DNA from: Schistocerca nitens
Taxonomy: Eukaryota > Arthropoda > Insecta > Orthoptera > Acrididae
Assembly: GCF_023898315.1 (NCBI RefSeq)
Contig: NC_064619.1
Coordinates: 501,366,594-501,430,593, forward strand
DNA: 64,000 bases
Direction of reading: 5' to 3'
Position 1 is the stretch's first letter. Each line of letters begins with the position of its first letter. This document shows, one piece after another, positions 53,998 through 63,270 of the stretch. A program made the position numbers and the translations under genes. The notes beneath the pieces are model-generated. The model did no database searches. It was given only the letters and a program-made list of their open reading frames with translations, and was not told where the DNA came from.

Positions 53998-55419
53998 CAC
54001 TCCTGGAAATGGAAAAAAGAACACATTGACACCGGTGTGTCAGACCCACCATACTTGCTCCGGACACTGCGAGAGGGCTGTACAAGCAATGATCACACGC
54101 ACGGCACAGCGGACACACCAGGAACCGCGGTGTTGGCCGTCGAATGGCGCTAGCTGCGCAGCATTTGTGCACCGCCGCCGTCAGTGTCAGCCAGTTTGCC
54201 GTGGCATACGGAGCTCCATCGCAGTCTTTAACACTGGTAGCATGCCGCGACAGCGTGGACGTGAACCGTATGTGCAGTTGACGGACTTTGAGCGAAGGCG
54301 TATAGTGGGCATGCGGGAGGCCGGGTGGACGTACCGCCGAATTGCTCAACACGTGGGGCGTGAGGTCTCCACAGTACATCGATGTTGTCGCCAGTGGTCG
54401 GCGGAAGATGCACGTGCCCGTCGACCTGGGACCGGACCGCAGCGATGCACGGATGCACGCCAAGACCGTAGGATCCTACGCAGTGCCGTAGGGGACCGCA
54501 CCGCCACTTCCCAGCAAGTTAGGGACACTGTTGCTCCCGGGGTATCGGCGAGGACCATTCGCAACCGTCTCCATGAAGCTGGGCTACGGTCCCGCACACC
54601 GTTAGGCCGTCTTCCGCTCACGCCCCAACATCGTGCAGCCCGCCTCCAGTGGTGTCGCGACAGGCGTGAATGGAGGGACGAATGGAGACGTGTCGTCTTC
54701 AGCGATGAGAGTCGCTTCTGCCTTGGTGCCAATGATGGTCGTATGCGTGTTTGGCGCCGTGCAGGTGAGCGCCACAATCAGGACTGCATACGACCGAGGC
54801 ACACAGGGCCAACACCCGGCATCATGGTGTGGGGAGCGATCTCCTACACTGGCCGTACACCACTGGTGATCGTCGAGGGGACACTGAATAGTGCACGGTA
54901 CATCCAAACCGTCATCGAACCCATCGTTCTACCATTCCTAGACCGGCAAGGGAACTTGCTGTTCCAACAGGACAATGCACGTCCGCATGTATCCCGTGCC
55001 ACCCAACGTGCTCTAGAACGTATAAGTCAACTACCCTGGCCAGCAAGATCTCCGGATCTGTCCCCCATTGAGCATGTTTGGGACTGGATGAAGCGTCGTC
55101 TCACGCGGTCTGCACGTCCAGCACGAACGCTGGTCCAACTGAGGCGCCAGGTGGAAATGGCATGGCAAGCCGTTCCACAGGACTACATCCAGCATCTCTA
55201 CGATCGTCTCCATGAGAGAATAGCAGCCTGCATTGCTGCGAAAGGTGGATATACACTGTACTAGTGCCGACATTGTGCATGCTCTGTTGCCTGTGTCTAT
55301 GTGCCTGTGGTTCTGTCAGTGTGATCATGTGATGTATCTGACCCCAGGAATGTGTCAATAAAGTTTCCCCTTCCTGGGACAATGAATTCACGGTGTTCTT
55401 ATTTCAATTTCCAGGAGTG
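53998..55419 (+). mobile_element. Tc1-A element, copy 3, intact
   Basis: 1422 bp, TA at 53996-53997 and 55420-55421, ends CACTCCTGGAAATGG and its near-complement. AATAAA at about 55355, shortly after the transposase stop. It is nearly identical to copies 1 and 2, with only scattered base differences, which points to recent activity. It lies downstream of the FAS1 exon, probably in the next intron. Confidence 0.97.
54242..55264 (+). CDS. Tc1-A transposase, intact 340 aa
   Basis: Enzyme that cuts the element at its inverted repeats and inserts it at TA. The frame is complete from MPRQRGREPYV to KGGYTLY-stop. Domains: first helix-turn-helix about residues 13-50 (TYRRIAQHVGREVSTVHRCC), second about 85-120 (VSARTIRNRLHEAGLRSRTP), catalytic domain from about 150. 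Catalytic residues D155 (VVFSDESRF), D244 (FQQDNARPH) and E277 (SPIEHVWDWM), with 32 residues between the last two instead of 34. I chose ATG 54242 because it starts the conserved protein; the frame is open further upstream to 53828 through the leader and left end. No defect seen. Confidence 0.95.
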   Translation: MPRQRGREPYVQLTDFERRRIVGMREAGWTYRRIAQHVGREVSTVHRCCRQWSAEDARARRPGTGPQRCTDARQDRRILRSAVGDRTATSQQVRDTVAPGVSARTIRNRLHEAGLRSRTPLGRLPLTPQHRAARLQWCRDRREWRDEWRRVVFSDESRFCLGANDGRMRVWRRAGERHNQDCIRPRHTGPTPGIMVWGAISYTGRTPLVIVEGTLNSARYIQTVIEPIVLPFLDRQGNLLFQQDNARPHVSRATQRALERISQLPWPARSPDLSPIEHVWDWMKRRLTRSARPARTLVQLRRQVEMAWQAVPQDYIQHLYDRLHERIAACIAAKGGYTLY

Positions 55420-55448
55420 TATGTACACGACAATTATGCAATGTCCCC

Positions 55449-56813
55449 TTAAGCCGTCGGCACTCGGAGTGTGCTGTCGAACGTCAACGTTGAGCGTGCT
55501 GAGTTCAACGTGATGCTGAACGCTCAGAAATGATGCGACTTGTGCATACTGTACGTGGGCCCCAACGTGATAGTCGCGATCACAGTGCACTCCAGCGACA
55601 GTTGCGGGATGTTTCTAGTTCGTAAATCACACATTTTACTAAACGGGAGCTCGTAAAATTCCCACGTTAGCTCTAAAAACGTACATTTCCTCCATTGCCC
55701 ATATGCTAGTCACGTTGTTCTATATGCACTATACATAAATAAAAACTTCAATATCCATGTACATGTTTTAAGACGAAAAGGAAAGTACCATGTCCAATCA
55801 ATAATGAGACAGGCTTATAAAAGTTCCATTACAAACAGTGCGATAGAAATTTGCAATACTTCTCCACATAAGATGAACATTACTTCATCATTCCACGATT
55901 TAGTAAAGTCCCAAGGTCGGTCTTACTTGATCACTATTCTACCCAGTAGCAGAATCTTTGCAACATGTGAATTACGAAACGTAAAAGAAAAAGGAGCAAA
56001 ATATCTTTATACAAGTAGCGCAAACTGTCCTGTAGATTAAGCCAATAGAACAAACTCACTCCTAAAAGAAAGGTGAACTTATATTTACATAAAATCAAAT
56101 ATTACAGTATATACTTATATTAAACTAATAATAAAGCATCAGAACCTAACAAAAACGGAAATGTTAGGAGAAAGAATTCAGTCGTGGCGAGACGCGAACT
56201 ACCGCCCTCTCGTGAATTTCGGTAGCGATCTGTGACGCTGCTCACTATGCTAAACCAACAACAGACTGTTCGTTGCTAAATCTAGCATCTTCCCACTTGC
56301 TAAAAACTTTAATCGTAGCTATGTTACTAACTGAAATTTAATTATAACAAATTGCACCAAGAACAATGCGTTTTTGATGGGTCCTAAGTGTCTCGTTGCC
56401 TTAAAATGGCATACTCTCATAATACGCTAGTTACAATAATCCTTTTGCCGCGAATATGATTTTTTCCATTATTTTATTCCACTGAGTCACACAGTTAACA
56501 AAGGGGTTTACGAGTGATTCTCACTTGCTGGTGCTCAGAAACGGCATATATACGTATAGGTTTGAACTGATTGCCAATACGGCGCTGCACAGTTCTGCGT
56601 TGAACGGAGATGGCGTGCTTGTGACGTAGGTGGCGTTGTGCTACCTGATTTGCTAACGCTCAGACGCACGCTCAGAATATCTGACATGCTAGATATTGCT
56701 CTGCGCGTTCGGAAAGACTCCCGAGCGTGCTATTCCACGCTATAACGTCAGAAACTCGGCACGCTCAACGCTCAACGTTCGGATGTACGGTCCGTGTGCC
56801 GACGGCTTTATTG
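55449..56813 (+). repeat. Dispersed repeat R, copy 2, with inverted ends
   Basis: A 1.37-kb unit. It begins TTAAGCCGTCGGCACTCGGA, and the complement of its end reads TAAAGCCGTCGGCACACGGA; both ends continue with related GAACGTTGAGCGTG...CCGAG text. The interior matches copy 1 (18000-19236) for over 1 kb, has no open frame over 80 codons and no known domain. It looks like a non-autonomous DNA transposon; the target duplication is not clear. Confidence 0.7.
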
Positions 56814-56989
56814 CAGCCCTTTACGTGCATCGTCTTCCACACCACAACCTACTTCCAACCACACATTACACAACACCTCATCTAACATGTAAGTGAAAAC
56901 ACTACCAGAAGCTATCTCCCTGGTTCGTGAAAATTCATTTAACACCACAAGTTCTTTTGCTTTCTTATACAGAAACGTACAGTCAGTAG

Positions 56990-57452
56990 CAGCGGCGACG
57001 CGTCGTTGCATGGATGCTATGAGACCTTGATTGATCGCTGGAGGGAGTTGGCACCACATCTACACAAACAAGTCAAATAATTCCCGTAAATTCCGGGTAG
57101 GGAGGCGATGAGCTCTGACGCCACGTTAAATCACATCCCACATGTGTTCCAGCGGGCTCAGATCTGGGGAGTTGGGGGGCCAGCACGTCAATTGGATCTC
57201 GCCACTGTGCTCCTCGAACTATTCCATCACACTTCTGGCCTTGTGACACGGCGCATTATCTTGCTGAAAAATGTCACTGCCGTCGAGAAACATCATCGGC
57301 ATGGAGGTCTGCAAACAGAGTACGATACTCATTGGCCGTCATGGTGCTTTGCACGAGCTCCACCGGACCCATGGACGCCCACGTGAATGTTCCCAAGAGC
57401 GTACTCGAGCCGCCTCCGGCTTGTCTCCCTTCCGCAGTGTAGGTGTCAAGGA
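56990..57452 (-). pseudogene. Tc1-E transposase 3' fragment, inverted
   Basis: Minus strand equivalent of 58080-58560: the segments for FLDGSDIFQQDNAPCHKARS-like and WPPNSPDLSPLEHMWDV are readable (57130-57300), with stops such as the one in VME-stop-FEEHS. It is joined head-on to the plus-strand Tc1-E copy at about 57452 without terminal repeats at the joint. Confidence 0.75.
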
Positions 57453-58605
57453 GCTATTATCGATATAAACCCGTCCAGGCGATAGCAGTGTCGCTTGGTG
57501 AGGAATGACTACCAGTCAGACACGCACGGTTCATGTAGCATTAGTGAGCGTGCTCTCTGTGTGTAGAATGAGGAAGGAGCGTTATCTTTCTGAGTCTGAC
57601 CGAGCACAGATTGTGATTGCCTGGAGGCTCGGCACGAGCATTTCGGAAACTGCACGACTCGTCGGGTGTTCGAGGAGTGTTGTGGTGAGTGTCTTCAACA
57701 CGTAGTGAAACTGAGGTGAAACCACGTCCAGACGTCGTGGGGTTGGGCGACCACTCCTCATTACAGATGTCGGACGTCGTAGGCTGGGCAGACTGGTAAA
57801 ACAGGACAGGAGACGAATTGCGGTGGAGCTAACATCAGACTTTAATGCTGGGCAGAGTGCAAGTGTGTCTGAACACACAGTTGTACCGAACACTCCTAAC
57901 GATGGGAGGCTGCAGACGACGACTCATGCATGTGCCAATGTTAACAGCACGACATCGACAACCACGTGACCATCGGCACTGAACGTTGGCGCAGTAACAA
58001 AGCATTGCATGGTCTGATGAATCCCAATATCTGCTTCATCATGCCAATGGGATGGCGCGAATCCGTCATCTTCCAGGAGAGCACCTACTTGGCACCTGTA
58101 CTGCGGGACGGAGACAAGCTGTCGGCGACTCCATTATACCCTGGGGAACATTAATGTGGGCATCCATGGGTGTAGTGGAGCTCGTGCAAGATACCATGAC
58201 CGCCAAGGAGTACAGTACACTCCTTGTACACCACATACACTTCTTCATGACCATCATGTTTCCCGATGGCAGTGGCATTTTTCAACAACATAATGGGCGA
58301 TGGCACAAGGCCAGAAGTGTGATGGAGTGATTAGAAGAACACAGTTCCAGTTGGTGTGCTAGCTCCCCCAACTTGTCAGATCCGAACCCATTCAAACACA
58401 TCTGGGATGTGACTGAACGTGACGTCAGAGCTCATTGTTTCCCTCGTCGGAATTTATGGGAACTGCGTGTGCAGACATGGTGCCACATCCTCCAGCGACC
58501 TACCAAAGCTTCATTGCTCTCGTGACACGACACCGCTGTTAGCCGTGCCAAAGGTGAACAAACAGGCTATTAGGTAGGTGGTCAAAATGTTCTGGATGAT
58601 CAGTG
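57453..58605 (+). mobile_element. Tc1-E element lacking its outer left end
   Basis: From the leader segment ATCGATATAAACCCGTCCAG to the right end, whose complement CACTGATCATCCAGAACATT starts at 58605, followed by TA at 58606-58607. About 30 bp of the left inverted repeat are missing at the junction with the inverted fragment. The transposase starts at ATG 57568 (MRKERYLSESDRAQIVIAWR) but has a stop after VVVSVFNT and later frameshifts (IFQQHNGRWHKARS with Asp lost). Inactive. Confidence 0.82.
57568..58546 (+). pseudogene. Tc1-E transposase, broken
   Basis: N terminus with helix-turn-helix (RLGTSISETARLVGCSRSVV) and an early stop. Pieces with TSDFNAGQSASVSEHTVXRT, W-SDESRYLLHHANGMARIRH-like (first catalytic region near 58010), FQQHNGRW (second Asp changed to His) and NLSDPNPFKHIWDV (Glu region altered to Lys). 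C terminus near 58546. The family partner is the inverted fragment 56990-57452. Confidence 0.75.
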
Positions 58606-58612
58606 TATTTTT

Positions 58613-58880
58613 CAGCATAATCTCCGTTCAGTGCGACGGCCTTACTGGAAGGTTATGGATGTGTGCATAGTACCACTCTACTGTTCGATGCTGAAGCCAA
58701 CGTCATGCTGTATCAATAACCTCCCCACCACACACGTACTGCTTCCTCCGGAGTGCGTCCCTCAATAGGCCAAACAAATGGTCTTTAATCGCTCTTTATG
58801 ATCTTTTCTTAGGCGGCCAGGAACCAGCATCCACACAGTTTTGAGTACCCCACTTGGTAGACGAGAGTGTCAGCACTACC
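58613..58880 (-). pseudogene. Possible mariner C-terminal relic
   Basis: Minus strand broken frames resemble the mariner C terminus: RKKRS-stop-RAIKDHLFGLLRDALRRKQY..., TEIMLKN at the place of the usual GDYVEK. A mariner N-terminal relic lies on the other side of the RTE LINE (60286-60580), same strand, so the LINE may have inserted in this mariner. Weak. Confidence 0.35.
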
Positions 58881-58892
58881 AACACAGACGTC

Positions 58893-60075
58893 CAATGTTG
58901 TTGTTGTTGTAGTGGTCTTCAGTCCTGAGACTGGTTTGATGCAGCTCTCCATGCTACTCTATCCTGTGCAAGCTTCTTCATCTCCCAGTACCTACTGCAA
59001 CCTACATCCTTCTGAATCTGCTTAGTGTATTCATCTCTTGGTCTCCCTCTACGATTTTTACCCTCCACGCTGCCCTCCAATGCTAAATTTGTGATCCCTC
59101 GATGCTTCAAAACATGTCCTACCAACCGATCCCTTCTTCTAGTCAAGTTGTGCCACAAACTTCTCTTCTCCCCAATCCTATTCAATACCTCCTCATTAGT
59201 TATGTGACATACCCATCTAATCTTCAGCATTCTTCTGTAGCACCATATTTCGAAAGCTTCAATTCTCTTCTTCTCCAAACTATTTATCGTCCATGTTTCA
59301 CTTCCATACATGGCTACACTCCATACAAATACTTTCAGAAACGACTTCCTGACACTTAAATCTATACTCGATGTTAACAACTTTCTCTTCTTCAGAAACG
59401 ATTTCCTTGCCATTGCCAATCTACATTTTATATCCTCTCTACTTCGACCATCATCAGTTATTTTACTCCCTAAATAGCAAAACTCCTTTGCTACTTTAAG
59501 TGTCTCATTTCCTAATCTAATCCCCTCAGCATCACCCGATTTAATTTGACTACATTCCATTATCCTCGTTTTGCTTTTGTTGGTGTTCATCTTATATCCT
59601 CCTTTCAAGACACTGTCCATTCCGTTCAACTGCTCTTCCAAGTCCTCTGCTGTCTCTGACAGAATTATAATGTCATCGGCGAACCTCAAAGTTTTTACTT
59701 CTTCTCCATGAATTTTAATACCTACTCCGAATTTTTCTTTTTTTTTCCTTTACTGCTTGCTCAATATACAGATTGAATAACATCGGGGGGAGGCTACAAC
59801 CCTGTCTCACTCCTTTCCCAACCACTGCTTCCCTTTCATGCCCCTCGACTCTTATAACTGCCATCTGGTTTCTGTACAAATTGTAAATAGCCTTTCGCTC
59901 CCTGTATTTTACCCCTGACACCTTCAGAATTTGAAAGAGAGTATTCCAGTTAACGTTGTCAAAAGCTTTCTCTAAGTCTACGAATGCTAGAAACGTAGGT
60001 TTGCCTTTTCTTAATCTTTCTTCTAAGATAAGTCGTAAGAGCAGCAAATTGTTTGATTTTGTTCCTTTGATCACC
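58893..60075 (-). mobile_element. RTE-like LINE, second copy with (GTT)n tail
   Basis: Minus-oriented and 5'-truncated. The 3' tail (TGTTGTTGTTGTTGT at 58897-58911) is followed by the antisense of the same C terminus as at 28699. It ends near 60075, inside a mariner N-terminal sequence that continues at 60286 after a SINE. Nearly identical to the 28699 copy. Confidence 0.88.
58919..60074 (-). pseudogene. RTE-like reverse transcriptase, one frameshift
   Basis: Two adjacent frames: 60074-59715 (LILEERLRKGKPTFLAFVDL, EKAFDNVNWN motif A, GVRQGCSLPPMLFNLYIEQ motif B) and 59689-58919 (MRFADDIIILSETAEDLEEQ motif C, AKEFCYLGSKITDDGRSRED, C-terminal RRMLKIRWVCHITNEEVLNR, RGRPRDEYTKQIQKDVG, ends NQSQD-stop). 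The join is a frameshift in a T-rich run at about 59735-59745. The FADD catalytic pair is intact. No endonuclease, because of 5' truncation. The apparent start at 60074 lies in mariner-derived sequence and is not the element's own. Confidence 0.88.
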
Positions 60076-60093
60076 TCGAATGAGAGTGTCTGC

Positions 60094-60285
60094 GCCGCGC
60101 GGGATTAGCCGAGCGCTCTAAAGCGCTGCAGTCATGGACAGTGCTGCTGGTCCCGGCGGAGGTTCGAGTCCTCCCTCGGGCATGGGTGGGTGTGTTTGTC
60201 CTTAGGATAATTTAGGTTAAGCAGTGTGTAAGCTTAGGGACTGATGACCTTAGCAGTTAAGTCCCATAAGGTATCACATTTGATT
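60094..60285 (+). repeat. tRNA-headed SINE (family S3)
   Basis: Head CCGCGCGGGATTAGCCGAGC with box B GGTTCGAGTCC, then GTCCTTAGGATAATTTAGGT and the S1-like tail block GGGACTGATGACCTTAGCAG followed by TTAAGTCCCATAA. Target duplication TGAGAGTGTCTGC at 60081-60093 and 60286-60298. Confidence 0.93.
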
Positions 60286-60580
60286 TGAGAGTGTCTGCAC
60301 GTTCTAACGTTGCAAGAGCCACATCTGTGTGCGGCCGGCCGGCACCCGGGAGATCAGACAGTTTTGCGCCACCTTGTTGTGATAATGAGAGACGCCTCGC
60401 CCAACGACTCGCCGTGCTTTTGTTCACTGCCGGGTCTCTGTATATATTCTGTAAGCGTCTAAAAATATCTGCGACGCTCTGGTTTTCCGCCAAAATAAAC
60501 TCAATGAAGCTCTCTGCTTGAAAAGCACCTACCATCTCAGTTACAGGCGCCACGTATAACGCCGTCACCTATCGAAACTT
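60286..60580 (-). pseudogene. mariner-family transposase N-terminal fragment
   Basis: Minus strand frame of 103 codons: PVTEMVGAFQAESFIEFILA, AENQSVADIFRRLQNIYRDP, NKSTASRWARRLS, GAGRPHTDVALATLERADTL. This is the helix-turn-helix region of a mariner transposase ('...DxxVNxSTVSRWxKR...SGRPxTAVT'). The frame carries on across the SINE as LIRGDQRN before the RTE begins. The catalytic domain is absent here. Confidence 0.65.
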
Positions 60581-61059
60581 CATCAGACTGAAGCGAAAAT
60601 ATTACACGATTTTACACAACAAATTCTGCATTTTTTTCAACCCCAATCGGCCGAGAAAAGAAAGTGTTGCATTACTTACTGACCGCCGTTCGTATTACAT
60701 AATGAACTTTGGAAATACTTACAACTATTACTAATATAATCAATTATTTGTTATTGTCATATAGATGCCTCGAGGTGTTATTAAATCTTTTTAAATTTTC
60801 TTTTATTTTTTTTACATGTCATTGCTAAAAGCAGTCTCAGCACACGTTGCCACTACACAAACCATACAGTGGCAAGTCACTGTCCCTCACCACTGCAGTA
60901 AAAACAGTCTTTATATTTGATTGAAAACACTATTCCACGCAAATCTGTGAACTCTTAAAATTATTTACAATACTGTCAAATAATGAAATAATTTACATAC
61001 GCTATTGCCATTATTGCAGTGTAAAAACAGTAAGCCTCTTCTAAAATGGTCTCATCCGT
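60581..61059. other. Unassigned AT-rich stretch
   Basis: No gene or repeat recognised. Confidence 0.35.
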
Positions 61060-61311
61060 TCATTTCCCCTGACGTTTTCTTGCAGAACGTGTGTGCCACT
61101 TTTTTACTACTCTAGGCAGCGTGATTTCATCATTTTTTACTAACTGTTCCGCTTTCAGCTTTTTCTGGTACATTTCGTTGACCATATTTAAATCATTGCC
61201 GTTATTTGTTGCTATGACTTCTAATATTCTTAGCTCTTTCGCTATTTTGTCTTTTAGGTACAAAAGCCCATTGAATCGGTAAAAATTTTTTATAGAATCG
61301 TGACAGTCCAT
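61060..61311 (-). other. Unrecognised 83-codon open frame
   Basis: MDCHDSIKNFYRFNGLLYLK, DKIAKELRILEVIATNNGND, LNMVNEMYQKKLKAEQLVKN, ending in a basic tail KKWHTRSARKRQGK. The composition is protein-like, with predicted helical character, and it lies in AT-rich DNA where 83 codons is longer than expected by chance. I recognise no domain. It could be a small gene, an exon or a relic. Confidence 0.3.
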
Positions 61312-61344
61312 ACAATACTACATAAAGGAGAGGTGTTGGACCCT

Positions 61345-61660
61345 GGCAGGAGAAAAAAAGTATTCAGGTAGCAGAAATGAGGGTTCTGCAGTCGATTTTG
61401 GGATAACCTTGTGTCGATCGCATTCTGAATGAAGATATGAGACTCAGATTACGTGTATGCCTGTAGAGTATACTGGAAGAAACACACAATATGGAATGAT
61501 TGAATCGTATGGAGAGAATGTGCGATAGTAGTAATCCGCAAATAATACGTATTTACGAAACCACAGAGTGACGTAATAGAGGAAGACTATACAGAAAAGA
61601 GTGAAAGATCAATTATGAGAACCTTGAAGACAAAATTGTTTCAACAAGGCTAATCCTTGA
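61345..61660 (+). pseudogene. LINE C-terminal relic
   Basis: Plus strand, many stops: VAEMRVLQSILG, DRILNEDMRLRLRVC, SILEETHNME-stop-LNRMERMCDSS, KRVKDQL. This follows the pattern of the C terminus of RTE-type LINEs ('EMKVLRxIxGxxRxDRIRNExI...WFGHVxRM...RPxKRWxDQ'). Much older than the other LINE copies. Confidence 0.5.
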
Positions 61661-61832
61661 CGACTATGAAGATGAAGGTAATACGTATTTCCGTAAGCAG
61701 CCGGTTCAGATTCGAAATCTTAGGTCGATTATGATTAAAATAAAACTAGAGTAATCTGCAATATCTGTAAAATCAATTGGAAGACATGTAAGTAGAGGAT
61801 CAAGAAAGAGACGTTCCTATTAAGAAATATGA

Positions 61833-62010
61833 GCAGTGCTGTTTGAGGCGCCATGTCACGGATTGTGAGGCCCCTCCCACCGGAGGTTCGAGTCCTTCCT
61901 CGGACATGGGTAAGTGTGTGTGTTGTTCTTAGCATAAGTTAGTTTAAGTAGTGTGTAAGTCTAGGGGCCGATGACCTCAGCAATTTGGTCCCTCAGGAAT
62001 TCACACACAC
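61833..62010 (+). repeat. tRNA-headed SINE (family S4)
   Basis: Head with GGCGCCATGTCACGGATTGT and box B GGTTCGAGTCC, then GTTCTTAGCATAAGTTAGTT and a tail variant GGGGCCGATGACCTCAGCAA, ending in CACACACAC. Target duplication AAGAAATATGA at 61822-61832 and 62011-62021. Confidence 0.88.
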
Positions 62011-62021
62011 AAGAAATATGA

Positions 62022-62387
62022 AAGGAAAACGTGTAACTTTTCACCACTGTTTTTTAATTCGTACGCTGAAGGAACAGTTAAGAAAGTGAAAGTAAACGTT
62101 ATGGAAGAAGTAAAAGCACGAGAGGAACAGACACCCAGGCTCCAGCAGAATTTTTCAGATAATATGGTCCAAAGAGAAATAAAGCGACTATGAAGGTAAT
62201 GAAGAGTAGTAGAGAGTGGAGAAGGGTGTTGTGTATTGTGTACTGAACCGGGAACCTAGAAACGACGGTGAAGCTTCATCCCACCGAAGCCCCCAGTGGT
62301 TCACAACCCCACAACAGGCCACAGCAGTCCACCCACCTCACCGCCGCCCCACACCCAATCCCAGAGGTATTGTGCGATTCGGCTCAC
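62022..62387. other. Unassigned stretch
   Basis: No gene recognised. 62270-62370 is C-rich (CCCACC-type repeats) and borders the truncated Tc1-B copy. Confidence 0.35.
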
Positions 62388-63270
62388 GGGTCGTAACACA
62401 TCTAAAATGTAACGTCCACTGTTCAAAGTGCCGTCAATGCGAATAAGAGGTGACCGAGACGTGTGACCAATGGCATCCCATACCATCACGCCGGGTGATA
62501 CGCCAGTATGGCGATGACGAATACACGCTTCCAACGTGCGTTCACAGCGATGTCGCCAAACACGTATGCGACCATCATGATGCTGTAAACAGAACCTGGA
62601 TTCATCCGAAAAAATTACGTTTTGCCATTCGTGCACACAGGTTCGTCGTTGAGTACAGCATCGCAGGCGCTCCTGTCTGTGATGAAGCGTCAAGGGTAAC
62701 AGCAGCCATGGTCTCCGAGCTGTTCGTGCAGATGGTTGTTGTCTTCAAATGTCCACATCTGTTGACTCAGGGATTGAGACGTCGCTGCACGATCCGTTAC
62801 AGACATGCGGATAAGATGCCTGTCATCTCGACCGCTAGTGATACGAAGCTGTTGGGATCCAGCACGGCGTTCCGTATTACCCTCCTGCACCCACCGATTC
62901 CATATTCTGCTAACAGTCATTGGATCTCGACCAACGCGAGCAGCAATGTCGCGATACGATAAACCGCAATCGCGATAGGCTAAATACGACCTTTATCAAA
63001 GTCAGAAACGTGATGGAACGCATTTCTCCTCCTTACACGAGGCTACACAACAACGTTTCACCAGGCAAGGCCGGTCAACTGCTGTTTGTGTATGAGAAAT
63101 CGGTTGGAAACTTTCCTCATGTCAGCACGTTGTAGGTGTCGCCACCGGCGCCAACCTTGTGTGAATGCTCCGAAAAGCTAATCATTTGCATATCACAGCA
63201 TCTTCTTCCTGTCGGTTAAATTTTGCGTCTGTAGCAAGTCATCGTGTAGCAATTTTAATGGCCAGTGGTG
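62388..63270 (-). mobile_element. Tc1-B element, copy 3, truncated
   Basis: Minus-oriented. The 5' end is complete (complement CACCACTGGCCATTAAAATT, TA at 63271-63272), and the copy stops near 62388, before the second catalytic Asp. Transposase start region at about 63040 downward, with frames 62920-62690 (TVSRIWNRWVQEGNTERRAG) and 62693-62400 (TLHHRQERLRCCTQRRTCVH, EWQNVIFSDESRFCLQHHDG, first Asp intact). A deletion near 62985 and frame changes make it inactive. Confidence 0.87.

Noticed and set aside
53837..54463. 208-codon minus-strand frame antisense to Tc1-A
   Set aside because: The same frame is seen antisense to copy 2; it is a shadow of the GC-rich transposase leader.
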